19,011 bases of DNA from Anaerolineales bacterium UBA832. GTDB lineage: Bacteria; Chloroflexota; Anaerolineae; Anaerolineales; UBA11657. The number at the start of each line of letters is the position of its first letter. Positions within the stretch are counted from its first letter, which is position 1. Made by a program: the position numbers and the translations under genes. The notes under the pieces were generated by a model, which saw nothing but the letters and a program-made list of their open reading frames with translations, made no database searches and was not told where the DNA came from. Below are positions 1 through 8,665 of this stretch, piece after piece. The stretch lies in NCBI GenBank assembly GCA_002296125.1, contig DBHI01000047.1, forward strand, positions 540 through 19,550. Direction: 5' to 3'.

Positions 1-231
1 AGCTATATATTCACCACCTTTTGCATCATAGTCAGATGGAACGGCTCCTTCTTCAAAAATTGCATCATAAGGACACTCAGGAATACATGCCCCACAATCA
101 ATACATGTTTCCGGATCAATATAATACCAAGGCCATTCCTTCATTGGTTTACCAGGAACTATACATTCTACTGGACAAACTTCGACACATGAACTATCAC
201 GCAAACATAACGAAGTAATAATATGAGTCAC
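1..231 (-). CDS. 4Fe-4S dicluster ferredoxin (3' end cut by window)
   Basis: Small electron-transfer ferredoxin, 77 codons visible; the stop lies beyond the left edge. Starting from GTG at 231, the protein has two cysteine groups: C9, C15, C19-Pro and C23, then C43-x2-C46-x2-C49-x3-C53-Pro. This is the layout of bacterial 8Fe or 7Fe ferredoxins with two cubane sites. The WPWYYIDPETC stretch between them is typical of a short cytosolic ferredoxin family. The GTG start is supported by GGAGGT five bases upstream (about 237-242). It follows coxB on the same strand after 41 bases, so the two are probably co-transcribed. The redox partner cannot be told from the sequence. Confidence 0.9.
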   Translation of the reverse strand, partial: MTHIITSLCLRDSSCVEVCPVECIVPGKPMKEWPWYYIDPETCIDCGACIPECPYDAIFEEGAVPSDYDAKGGEYIA

Positions 232-272
232 AAACTACCTCCAAACATTTCATACAAATTTAGCATAATCAT

Positions 273-1283
273 TTATTCCCGAATAGTTTTAATATATGCT
301 ATAAGATCAGTTATATCATCTGCAGACAATATTTCAGCGTAATTAGCTGGCATCAAATTTTGATAACCACTTACAATCTGATCTCCAGGGTATAAGATTG
401 AGTTCCGCAAATAATCTTCATCAGCTATTACAATTGTCCCATCATCTAATTCTTCATTACGACCATATAAATTCAACCAAGTTGGACCAACTACTATCGT
501 ACCATCCAAGGAATGACATCCTATACAACCTTGATTTTGATACAATTGTTCCCCTCGAGCTTCTGGGGTATCTAAAGATGCAATCCTAGCCACCTCTGAA
601 ACCACCCAATCATCAAAACCTTCTCTATCTAACACACTTACATCAGCAAGCATCTGTGAATGTCTAACACCACACAATTCTGCACACCTCACCTTATATT
701 CACCGATCACTGTAGGAGTTATTCGCAACAAATTAACAGCACCTGGAACTGCATCTTGTTTGACACGAAATTCAGGCACCCAAAAATCATGAATGACATC
801 CATAGATGTAATCTCAAATCTAACAGGTTGATCCACTGGCAAAATTAATTCCGTTGAACTTAATCCATGGTCTGGATAATCGAATCTCCATGCCCACTGC
901 GAACTCACCACTTCCACAACCATTTCGTCAGGGTCCGATGCTGTCACATCACGCAAAGTAATAACACCAATATACCCCATAATAACGACCATAATAATAG
1001 GAACAACAGTCCAAGCAATTTCTAATTTGGTGTTACCGTGAATATATTTTCCATCTCCTAAATCACCCGATTTGTTTCTAAACACAACAACACTGTATAG
1101 CATAAATACCACTACCAATGAAAACAGGAATGCAATAATCTTAAGATGTATACCAAATAACCAATCTACAGTTTCCCCTTGAGAACTCGCCAAAGGTGGA
1201 AGTAAATCAGTTGGATCAATAAAAACAATACCAGCAACAGTTAATAAAACAACTATAAGTATTGTGTTTATAAAATGCTTCAC
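273..1283 (-). CDS. coxB: cytochrome c oxidase subunit II with fused C-terminal cytochrome c domain
   Basis: Subunit II of a heme-copper terminal oxidase; it accepts electrons on the outer face and passes them through CuA to subunit I. Numbered from the GTG at 1283 (336 residues): a hydrophobic segment at about 4-22 that may be a signal peptide, two membrane helices at about 48-68 and 88-110, then the cupredoxin domain. The conserved aromatic QWAWRF region is near 129-134. CuA ligands are visible: H165, C200, E202, C204, H208 and M211. A heme c domain follows, with CIGCH at 253-257 and probable axial Met at 311, as in caa3-type enzymes. I prefer GTG 1283 because GGAGG lies five bases upstream; an in-frame TTG at 1313 would place that Shine-Dalgarno inside the gene. 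No subunit I gene is next to it in this window; a ferredoxin follows instead. Confidence 0.95.
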   Translation of the reverse strand: MKHFINTILIVVLLTVAGIVFIDPTDLLPPLASSQGETVDWLFGIHLKIIAFLFSLVVVFMLYSVVVFRNKSGDLGDGKYIHGNTKLEIAWTVVPIIMVVIMGYIGVITLRDVTASDPDEMVVEVVSSQWAWRFDYPDHGLSSTELILPVDQPVRFEITSMDVIHDFWVPEFRVKQDAVPGAVNLLRITPTVIGEYKVRCAELCGVRHSQMLADVSVLDREGFDDWVVSEVARIASLDTPEARGEQLYQNQGCIGCHSLDGTIVVGPTWLNLYGRNEELDDGTIVIADEDYLRNSILYPGDQIVSGYQNLMPANYAEILSADDITDLIAYIKTIRE

Positions 1284-1395
1284 ATCTTCCTCCAAAAATA
1301 TTAAACCCTGCAATAATAATATATATCGGACATTCCCACAACGAAATGTGACAAGTTATTTACTAACTTACAAACAGCTAATCAATCAATGTAAA

Positions 1396-1404
1396 ATTAT
1401 ACCA
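1396..1404 (-). promoter_or_regulatory. probable extended -10 promoter of coxB
   Basis: Read on the minus strand, this is TGGTATAAT, a perfect extended -10 element (TGn plus TATAAT). It points toward coxB, about 113 bases upstream of its GTG. No good -35 is present at 16-18 bases, which is normal for extended -10 promoters. It implies a leader of roughly 105 bases. The call rests on sequence match only. Confidence 0.5.
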
Positions 1405-1456
1405 GAACTATGTATAGCAAGGAACAAACTGAAACATTGATGTATACTCCATTATC

Positions 1457-2140
1457 ATGTCTTTTCATTATTTTTCAACAGATATCTTAAATAGTGTTTC
1501 TATTATAGTAATGTTATATACATCTATAACATCAAATCTAGAATCAATACCTGCTAATGAAATCAGTGATCCAACAGAAGGTGAAATTATTAATGAGAAT
1601 GTACAAATAATTGGAACTGTACAACATCCAAGTTTTGATCACTATGAAATCCATTTTGCTTTAGATCCCAATACCACAGACACATGGTTTCCAATAGATA
1701 CCACAAATACACAATCAGTCTCCAACAACATACTAGCTAATTGGAACACTAATGATATATCAGATGGAAGATATATGATTAGACTCACAATCTATAATGA
1801 TCAAAACACCATGTTATCGACAAATACAATTAAAAACCTTACACTAAACAGAAAACAAACAACCAGTACGCAAAACAAACAACTAGAAATCTTAAATAAC
1901 ACAACACCTGATCCACCACCAATAACATTAATTCGCACCAGTAATGAAACATATACTATTAGACAAATATTTATTGAACAGCAAAAAAAATATGACTATA
2001 CAAGCACTTTTGTATCTGGTGCTCTGTATTCAATTATGATCTTCACTACACTAGGCGGATACCTTAAACTCAGAAGATTTGTTAGACCACCTATAAGACG
2101 ATGGATCCGTCGAATCAAAACTGACCTGCGAAAACCATAA
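1457..2140 (+). CDS. membrane-anchored extracytoplasmic protein with one Ig/FN3-like domain
   Basis: No specific function recognised; 227 residues. The N-terminus has a hydrophobic stretch (about 10-27) that may be an export signal. Residues 35-125 look like a single beta-sandwich domain. It opens with DPTEGEII, has GTVQHPSFDHYEIHFALD, and ends with the ANWNT...SDGRYMIRLTIYN pattern seen in Ig-like domains at the ends of surface proteins and of some penicillin-binding proteins. A Thr/Asn/Pro-rich linker leads to a single membrane helix at about 183-203. The last 24 residues are strongly basic (RRFVRPPIRRWIRRIK), which places them in the cytoplasm. I infer one outward-facing Ig domain on a membrane stalk. 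There is no clear Shine-Dalgarno. A TATACT at 1443-1448 would put the start of transcription almost on the ATG, so leaderless translation is possible. It lies 98 bases before pth on the same strand. Confidence 0.75.
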   Translation: MSFHYFSTDILNSVSIIVMLYTSITSNLESIPANEISDPTEGEIINENVQIIGTVQHPSFDHYEIHFALDPNTTDTWFPIDTTNTQSVSNNILANWNTNDISDGRYMIRLTIYNDQNTMLSTNTIKNLTLNRKQTTSTQNKQLEILNNTTPDPPPITLIRTSNETYTIRQIFIEQQKKYDYTSTFVSGALYSIMIFTTLGGYLKLRRFVRPPIRRWIRRIKTDLRKP

Positions 2141-2238
2141 ATTGTTACCTATTCTATTTCAATGTTACAATTGAAGAAAATTCTTTAACATTAATATCAC
2201 AATCTAATATCCAATCGCAAACCATATCAGAAAGAAAT

Positions 2239-2814
2239 ATGAAGAAGTTTTTAATTGTAGGCTTAGGAAATCCAGGAGACAAATTCGCTAACCAACGGCA
2301 CAATATAGGCTTTATGGTAATTGACGCAATCTCACAAGAATATGGTCTATCTTTTTCCAATCACAAACATCAATCAATGATTGCCCAATTCAGATTAAAT
2401 ACCAACAAAATAATATTACTAAAACCACAAACATTTATGAATTTAAGTGGCAATGCAGTCAACGCAATTATGAAATATTACGATATCCCAAAATCCAATA
2501 CACTGATTGTATTTGATGATCTAGACCTACCGCTAGGCACAATAAGACTAAGAAAGAGTGGTAGTGCTTCTGGCCACAATGGAATGAATTCAATAATTAC
2601 GATATTAAAATCGAAACTCATACCAAGACTTAGAATAGGTCTAGGAAGACCACCCAAGAATATACCCCCCAAAAACTATGTATTACAGTCATTCTCTCGT
2701 AATGAAAAAAGAATAATTGATGAGTTGTTACCAAAAACTATTGCTCTTATAGAAACGATGATACTACAAGGCATAGACATTGCCATGAACAAATATAATA
2801 CTCGCAAACAATAA
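2239..2814 (+). CDS. pth: peptidyl-tRNA hydrolase
   Basis: Releases peptides from prematurely dropped peptidyl-tRNA in the cytoplasm and recycles the tRNA. The 191 residues match the usual bacterial Pth length. Seen directly: GLGNPG at 8-13; the catalytic His at 21 in the RHN motif (E. coli H20); TFMNLSG with Asn68; FDDLDLPLG with catalytic Asp93; and GSASGHNG with Asn114. The last base of its TAA stop is the first base of the mfd ATG (TAATG), so pth and mfd are translationally coupled. An AGAAAG stretch upstream is at best a weak ribosome-binding site. Confidence 0.97.
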   Translation: MKKFLIVGLGNPGDKFANQRHNIGFMVIDAISQEYGLSFSNHKHQSMIAQFRLNTNKIILLKPQTFMNLSGNAVNAIMKYYDIPKSNTLIVFDDLDLPLGTIRLRKSGSASGHNGMNSIITILKSKLIPRLRIGLGRPPKNIPPKNYVLQSFSRNEKRIIDELLPKTIALIETMILQGIDIAMNKYNTRKQ

Positions 2815-5800
2815 TGAATCTGGCGGTTCTATTAACTCATATTAAGAAAATCCCACAATATGAGGAAATATTAAAATTAATTAACGATTTGCAGTTTGAT
2901 TCTGGTCATTCAATAACTTTAGATATACCACAAGCTGCTCGCCCTTTTGTATTATCATCTTTAGGATCAGATTTAAATAGACCATTGTTAATCCTAACAT
3001 CGAATGAGAATCGTTCTGATACATTTTATAACCAAGGAAAAAAATGGAATATTGATAGGAAGATATATAACTTTTTAGACACCAATAGCACATTTTATGA
3101 GAGATCATCAAGAGAGAAGGAAAGAATACACAATCGTATAGAAACCCTATCACACTTAATCAATGTCCAAAATAACTCCAATATTGATGTTATTAGTCAT
3201 GCTTCTGCATTGATGACACCAACATTACCTAAACCAATATTTAATCAATATACAATTCAATTATCAGTGGGTGACCATATAAAATTAAACAAGGTTATCA
3301 AAAATTGTATTGATTCTGGATACCAACCCAACACTATAGTAACTACTCCTGGAGAAATAAGTAGAAGAGGAGGCATAATAGACATATGGCCACCAACTGC
3401 AAGTCATCCTACAAGAATTGAATTATTCGGTGAACTCATTGACAGCATGCGAACATTTGAACCATCAACTCAATTATCTGTAAAAAATGTTAATTCAATA
3501 GATATACATCCCACACGAGAAACTATAGCAAGTACAAATCAATCAATCACATCTTTACTAAAAACACAGTGGCAACAATTAGATGATCATAACCCTAGAA
3601 ATACAAGCCACCTTGATGACATAGAATTACTTAAAACAGGTACTATATTTCCTGAATTAGAGTATTACACTAAATGGATACATCCTGATGCCAACACCCT
3701 GCTCGACTACATATCTAAGAAAACTATAGTCATAATTGATAATTGGCAAGATTTCTTATTAACTATTAACAAACTTGAACAACGTGCTCTTATTTTGCGT
3801 GATGAACTAATAAGCAAGAAGTTACTTCCTTCAGATGCACCAATCCCATATGCTTCATGGTCAGAATTACAAGATCAACTATCAACTCAAACAGTTATAA
3901 TGCTTTCAGGAAGCGACAAAGAAACTGTTTGTGATTTAGGATCATCTTTTCAACCTAGCAAACCTCACGGCGGACATCTAAAGTCAGTTATGAATTTGCT
4001 AGAGACAAATATGATCAGCGAAATCCATACAGTTGTAATCAGCAGACAAAGCATAAGATTACACAATTTGTGGAATATACATTCGAAAAATCAAGAAGAC
4101 AGCAACAAAACCAATGGTAACAGTGTAAAATTAACGAATTCTTATTCACCAATTTTTGTTCAAGGAACATTAGAAGCTGGTTTTAGTATCATTCCATGTT
4201 CCATACAAATTTTATCCGACGCAGAAATATTCGGTTGGAGTCCACCTGAACCAAGAAAAATCACTTCTAAATCCAAAACACACAATACAGATGAAATCAT
4301 TTTTGATTTCAAGCCTGGCGATACTGTTGTACATTTGGAACATGGCATAGGCAGATTTGTAGATTTAGTTGAAAGAAATATTAACAATGTGTCAAAAGAA
4401 TACCTTCATATTGAATACGCAAAAGGAGATACACTATATGTCCCCATTACTCAAACTGATCGTCTAACACGATATATTGGCCCAGACAGAAAAGTACCTA
4501 ATCTTTCATACCTAGGTGGATCAGAATGGACAAAATCTAGAGAAAAAACTCGTGTAGCAGTAGAAGAAATTGCAATGGAATTGTTAGATCTATACGCAAA
4601 AAGAGAAATAGTAACTGGATATGCTTTTTCAAAAGATTCCCCTTGGCAAATTGAACTCGAATCTTCTTTTCCTTATACAGAAACCGACGATCAACATTCA
4701 GCCCTTACTGCTATAAAAAAAGATATGGAAAAACCAATACCAATGGATAGATTAATATGTGGAGATGTTGGATATGGGAAAACAGAAGTAGCATTACGTG
4801 CAGCATTTAAAGCAGTATTAGATCAAAAACAAGTAGCAGTACTTGTACCAACCACTGTACTTGCTCAACAGCATTATCATACATTTCAACAAAGAATGGA
4901 AACATTTCCCATCCAAATAGAAATGTTGTCCAGATTTCAAGGACCAGTTAAACAACGCAAAATAATAAACGATATCTCAAATGGTAAAATAGATATTGTA
5001 ATTGGTACTCATAGAATAGTACAATCTGATGTAAATTTTCATGATATTGGATTGTTAATTGTTGACGAAGAACAACGCTTTGGAGTTACTCACAAGGAAT
5101 ATATAAAAAAACTTCGCACGAGCATTGATGTACTAACAATGACTGCTACTCCAATACCAAGAACTTTGTTCATGACTCTATCTGGTGCAAGAGACATAAG
5201 CCAAATTAACACTGCACCAGAATCAAGACTTCCTATAATTACAAAAATAACAAAATTTGATGAAAACGTTATAAAAAAAGCAATCTTACAAGAACTAAAT
5301 AGAGGTGGACAAATTTTCTTTGTACACAATCGTGTACAAACTATAGAAGCAACTGCAAAATTAATTGATTCATTAGTACCAAATGCTAGAACGATTATTG
5401 CACATGGACAAATGCCAGAAAATACACTTAAAAAGTCTATGGAGAAATTTATCAATCATCAATTCGATATCTTAGTATGCACAACAATAATAGAAAATGG
5501 TCTTGATATACCAAATGTAAATACATTGATTGTGGATCAAGCAGATATGTTTGGATTATCACAACTTTACCAACTTAGAGGTCGCGTAGGTAGAGGAACC
5601 AAACGAGCACATGCATATTTTTTATATCGTAATGATAGAAAACATATTCTAAGTGAAGAAGCTCAGATGCGACTTACCACTTTATCAGAAAACAGCCACA
5701 TAGGCGCCGGATATTCAATTGCTATGCGCGATCTTGAAATCCGAGGAGCTGGTGACATTCTAGGAAAAAAACAACATGGACATATGGCTGCAGTAGGTTT

Positions 5801-6335
5801 TCATTTATATACACGTCTGTTACGACAAGCCATCAAAACTAAAAAATCAAAACCATCAAATGACAAACAATCCCCACGATTAGACTTGGATCTGTCTCTA
5901 TTGTCAATAGAACTGCCATTTGAAATCGGAATTCCACACAAATATATTAAAAACACACAATTACGGATGCAAATATATCAAAGATTAGCAAAACTAGATG
6001 ACGAAGAGAAAATAGATGAAATTAAAACAGAACTAATCGATCGTTTTGGACAAATGCCCAAATCATTAACAAATCTACTCTTTCAACTAAAAATCAAATT
6101 GTTAGCCCACAGATCACATATTGAATCAATTAACACAAGACACAATAAGATATCAGTTAGATTTCATATGTTAGATAATGAAGACATAAGAATTAAATAC
6201 AGAAAATTATTACCTAGGTATATAAACATGACACGACAAAATTTTTTGCTGCCACTAAAATACAAAGATCTAGGATGGCAAACTATGCTAGTTAATTTAT
6301 TAGAAACACTTGGTGAAAGGGATAACAGAAAATAG
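2814..6335 (+). CDS. mfd: transcription-repair coupling factor
   Basis: DNA translocase that removes RNA polymerase stalled at DNA damage and recruits UvrA for nucleotide excision repair. The 1173 residues compare with 1148 in E. coli. Domains in order: UvrB-like N-terminal part with GGIIDIWPP near 185-195; the RNA-polymerase-interacting domain near 495-560 (FKPGDTVVHLEHGIGRF); the RecG-like translocase with Walker A GDVGYGKTE from residue 650, DEEQ at 751-754, TATPIPRT soon after, and QLRGRVGRG ending near 928; then the C-terminal TRCF domain. All key translocase motifs are intact and no frameshift is seen. It overlaps the pth stop by one base and has no separate ribosome-binding site, so it probably depends on translation of pth. 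Confidence 0.97.
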   Translation: MNLAVLLTHIKKIPQYEEILKLINDLQFDSGHSITLDIPQAARPFVLSSLGSDLNRPLLILTSNENRSDTFYNQGKKWNIDRKIYNFLDTNSTFYERSSREKERIHNRIETLSHLINVQNNSNIDVISHASALMTPTLPKPIFNQYTIQLSVGDHIKLNKVIKNCIDSGYQPNTIVTTPGEISRRGGIIDIWPPTASHPTRIELFGELIDSMRTFEPSTQLSVKNVNSIDIHPTRETIASTNQSITSLLKTQWQQLDDHNPRNTSHLDDIELLKTGTIFPELEYYTKWIHPDANTLLDYISKKTIVIIDNWQDFLLTINKLEQRALILRDELISKKLLPSDAPIPYASWSELQDQLSTQTVIMLSGSDKETVCDLGSSFQPSKPHGGHLKSVMNLLETNMISEIHTVVISRQSIRLHNLWNIHSKNQEDSNKTNGNSVKLTNSYSPIFVQGTLEAGFSIIPCSIQILSDAEIFGWSPPEPRKITSKSKTHNTDEIIFDFKPGDTVVHLEHGIGRFVDLVERNINNVSKEYLHIEYAKGDTLYVPITQTDRLTRYIGPDRKVPNLSYLGGSEWTKSREKTRVAVEEIAMELLDLYAKREIVTGYAFSKDSPWQIELESSFPYTETDDQHSALTAIKKDMEKPIPMDRLICGDVGYGKTEVALRAAFKAVLDQKQVAVLVPTTVLAQQHYHTFQQRMETFPIQIEMLSRFQGPVKQRKIINDISNGKIDIVIGTHRIVQSDVNFHDIGLLIVDEEQRFGVTHKEYIKKLRTSIDVLTMTATPIPRTLFMTLSGARDISQINTAPESRLPIITKITKFDENVIKKAILQELNRGGQIFFVHNRVQTIEATAKLIDSLVPNARTIIAHGQMPENTLKKSMEKFINHQFDILVCTTIIENGLDIPNVNTLIVDQADMFGLSQLYQLRGRVGRGTKRAHAYFLYRNDRKHILSEEAQMRLTTLSENSHIGAGYSIAMRDLEIRGAGDILGKKQHGHMAAVGFHLYTRLLRQAIKTKKSKPSNDKQSPRLDLDLSLLSIELPFEIGIPHKYIKNTQLRMQIYQRLAKLDDEEKIDEIKTELIDRFGQMPKSLTNLLFQLKIKLLAHRSHIESINTRHNKISVRFHMLDNEDIRIKYRKLLPRYINMTRQNFLLPLKYKDLGWQTMLVNLLETLGERDNRK

Positions 6336-6339
6336 CTGT

Positions 6340-6368
6340 TTGACTCCTTAGTCCCAATTTGGTAAACT
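6340..6368 (+). promoter_or_regulatory. sigma70-type promoter candidate just after mfd
   Basis: TTGACT at 6340-6345 (5 of 6 to the -35 consensus), a 17-base spacer, and TAAACT at 6363-6368 (4 of 6 to the -10 consensus). It begins five bases after the mfd stop and lies about 41 bases before the next ATG. It would let the surface-protein and transporter genes be transcribed separately from pth-mfd. Sequence match only. Confidence 0.5.
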
Positions 6369-6409
6369 GACTCATTACTTGAGTACTAAATAGTTCTTAT
6401 AAAACATAA

Positions 6410-7666
6410 ATGAAATTGTCCCCATTACGCACTTCACTGATAGCAATCCTTATATCTCTTTGTTTGTGGTTCATAGTATTAATGGTAAATACTCCTACCA
6501 AATCACTGTTAACTAGTGCTGAGTTTCAATATGACACTATCTCTCCAAATGCCGATAATATCAATGATATAACAGCAATCAATTACAGCCTATCTCGTCC
6601 TGCTAACGTATCCATTTATTTTATGAATAAAAATGAACAAAAATACTATTTTCGCGAAAGCAAACCACGTCAATCAGGTCAACATACACTACTCTTTTCA
6701 GGAGTGGTAAAAGGATTTCAACTACCAGAAGAAAATATTGAAGGAAAAATAATTTCAAGAACACTACCAAATGATGAATACACATGGATAATTGAAGCAA
6801 ATGACAATACAAGTATTGATAGGAAAACTGGACAAATCAATGTCATATTAACAGAAGACAATTTACCGGATATAAAAGGTTTCAGTGTATCGCCATCACT
6901 ATTTACTCCAAATAGAGACGGAATAAGTGATAGGGTCTGGATCAATCTTTTTCTTTCAAAAAATGCAGATATCGAAGTAAATCTCATTGACGCAAATGGA
7001 ATTTCTCTTCCAATTGCAGAACGTGCCGGAACCACACCTGCAAATAAAAAAGGGTTTCATACATTTGAATATGAAGGTGGTGTCGATTTAGGAGTTAGCC
7101 CCCCACTTGATGGAACCTATAAAGTCATTGCTAAAGCTACAGATAAAATAGGACAGAAAACAAGTGTCGATGGAAAGTTAGATATAAAATATGGTGGGAT
7201 ACCAAGAGCTGACATTGTAAATGCAGATATAGAATTCTCAGAAACAACTATAGTTCAAGGAAATCAATTGAAATTTAGTATGACAATAGAAAACTACGGC
7301 TCTTCTCCTATTCGAACCACAGGACCTGAACCAGGATTCACATATTCTCAAAATGAAAATGCTAATACACATGGTTGGTATGAAGAGTCTGGAGCATGGC
7401 GTGTAGGAATTGATTGCGACACATGTATACGTGACTATCCATGGCGCTGGTCCCTAGGCACTAAAGATGAACTCACAAAAATTGATAACTATTGGTACTT
7501 AATGCCAGGACAACGTACTACAGTAACAGGAACAATAAAAATCACTGATATTCCAGCTCGTAATCCATTATACTTCTGGGGAGGACTTATTCACGAAGAT
7601 GTAGAGATTTCAAACATTAACAACAGAGTTGATCCTCATTTCATACACATAATACCTAACAATTAA
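6410..7666 (+). CDS. membrane-anchored surface protein with tandem FlgD/CHU_C-like Ig domains
   Basis: Function unknown; 418 residues. An N-terminal membrane helix or uncleaved signal spans about 8-27. Two beta-sandwich repeats follow, each starting with an Asp/Asn-rich loop: SPNADNIND at 45-53 and FTPNRDGISD at 165-174. This is the signature of FlgD-type and gliding-motility C-terminal Ig domains, where the loop may bind calcium. Each repeat ends with a DGTYKV- or NDEYTW-like strand. A third domain (about 268-415) is different and rich in aromatics (HGWYEESGAWRVG, YPWRWSLG, YWYLMPGQRTT), with a CDTC pair at 336-339; it resembles a CARDB- or NBR1-like beta sandwich. The gene sits five bases before the earliest possible start of the HisM-type permease, so it probably belongs to the transporter operon and could be an accessory surface component; that is inference. 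Confidence 0.75.
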   Translation: MKLSPLRTSLIAILISLCLWFIVLMVNTPTKSLLTSAEFQYDTISPNADNINDITAINYSLSRPANVSIYFMNKNEQKYYFRESKPRQSGQHTLLFSGVVKGFQLPEENIEGKIISRTLPNDEYTWIIEANDNTSIDRKTGQINVILTEDNLPDIKGFSVSPSLFTPNRDGISDRVWINLFLSKNADIEVNLIDANGISLPIAERAGTTPANKKGFHTFEYEGGVDLGVSPPLDGTYKVIAKATDKIGQKTSVDGKLDIKYGGIPRADIVNADIEFSETTIVQGNQLKFSMTIENYGSSPIRTTGPEPGFTYSQNENANTHGWYEESGAWRVGIDCDTCIRDYPWRWSLGTKDELTKIDNYWYLMPGQRTTVTGTIKITDIPARNPLYFWGGLIHEDVEISNINNRVDPHFIHIIPNN

Positions 7667-7719
7667 TTACATTGATAAACATTAATAACTCAAATTCACA
7701 GAGCTTCCAATCAAAAACT

Positions 7720-8532
7720 ATGGATAGATTAGCAAATCTACCCTGGTGGGCAATTTTGATTATGTTAGCATCAATATTGTTTATATACAGTTTTATAACT
7801 GATGAAATTTATAATGAAGTTTTTAATAAAATTGTAGTAGGAATACGACTAACAATAACTGTGACTAGCATTGCATACCTTTTTGCAATTACAATTGGAT
7901 TGTTAACCGGATTAGGCCAGCTATCAAGTAATATCTTTGTAAGGAACCTTGCTCTATTATACGTACAAGTAATCAGGGGTGTTCCAATCATTGTACAAAT
8001 TTTTTATACAGCATTTGTAATTGTTCCTGCAGTCATTACGCTCATCAACTTAGCTGGAGATCAATTAGCAATCATGGGGTGGCTAAAAACAGAAAACATC
8101 TTCACTAAGCTAAGTGTTAGAGAAGTTAATTTTATTACAAGAGGAATAATCGCTCTAGCAATCTCATATGGTGCTTTCTCAGCAGAAATCTTTAGAGCAG
8201 GTATTCAGTCAATATCTAGTGGGCAGATTGAGGCCGCACAGGCACTAGGATTAACACGTTTTCAATCCCTAAGATTCATTATCCTTCCACAGGCTATCAA
8301 GAGGGTACTACCCCCTCTTGGAAATGATTTCATTGCCATGTTAAAAGAATCCTCTTTAGTTTCTGTATTAGGTGTTAATGAAATCACACATTTAGGCAAA
8401 AAATATGCAGCTGCGTCATTCAGATTTCCAGAAACATATAATACATTAGCTTTTCTTTATCTAAGCATGACTTTAATCTTATCAATGGGAGTAAAAGCGA
8501 TGGAAAGAAAACTTAAAACAGGGTCTGAATAA
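7720..8532 (+). CDS. HisM/GlnP-type polar amino-acid ABC transporter permease
   Basis: Membrane-spanning subunit of an amino-acid importer, 270 residues from ATG 7720 (MDRLANLPWW). The early helices and the RGVPIIVQIFY segment are typical of the HisMQ/GlnP family. So is the EAA loop EAAQALGLTRFQSLRF (about 171-186), which docks on the ATPase, followed by LPQAIKRVLPPLGNDFI and LKESSLVSVLG. An upstream in-frame TTG at 7672 would add 16 polar residues. Neither start has a clear Shine-Dalgarno; I chose the ATG because the family-like sequence begins there. Only one permease of this family is present, so it probably works as a homodimer. No HisP/GlnQ ATPase is encoded in this window, and the only ATPase nearby is the PhnC-type gene at 11603. 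Confidence 0.92.
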   Translation: MDRLANLPWWAILIMLASILFIYSFITDEIYNEVFNKIVVGIRLTITVTSIAYLFAITIGLLTGLGQLSSNIFVRNLALLYVQVIRGVPIIVQIFYTAFVIVPAVITLINLAGDQLAIMGWLKTENIFTKLSVREVNFITRGIIALAISYGAFSAEIFRAGIQSISSGQIEAAQALGLTRFQSLRFIILPQAIKRVLPPLGNDFIAMLKESSLVSVLGVNEITHLGKKYAAASFRFPETYNTLAFLYLSMTLILSMGVKAMERKLKTGSE

Positions 8533-8566
8533 ACCACTACTGAAATCCCTTAATAATTTATATTTT

Positions 8567-8596
8567 TTGTACAATATATACAGAAACAAGTATTCA
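8567..8596 (+). promoter_or_regulatory. possible promoter for the fused binding-protein gene
   Basis: TTGTAC at 8567-8572 (4 of 6 to the -35) and TATTCA at 8591-8596 (4 of 6 to the -10), separated by 18 bases, in the 133-base gap before the 8666 gene. The match is only fair in such AT-rich DNA. It would start transcription just before the palindrome at 8609-8632. Confidence 0.3.
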
Positions 8597-8608
8597 CAAC
8601 AAAATTAA

Positions 8609-8632
8609 TGTGTTCAAAAATATACGAACACA
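8609..8632. promoter_or_regulatory. inverted repeat (possible operator) upstream of the fused binding-protein gene
   Basis: Perfect 7-base arms TGTGTTC and GAACACA separated by 10 bases, centred about 45 bases before the ATG at 8666. A one-turn palindrome of this size between a promoter candidate and a Shine-Dalgarno fits either a repressor site or a small 5' leader hairpin. No transcription-factor family is recognised. Confidence 0.35.
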
Positions 8633-8665
8633 AAGAAGTACATAACTATAGGAGAAAAGGAAGCT

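Noticed and set aside
1284..1313. An upstream TTG start (1313) for coxB, adding ten residues.
   Set aside because: The added codons include the GGAGG that is ideally spaced for the GTG at 1283.
6370..6384. ACTCA-N5-TGAGT repeat next to the 6340-6368 promoter candidate.
   Set aside because: Five-base arms are expected by chance at this scale; not enough to call an operator.
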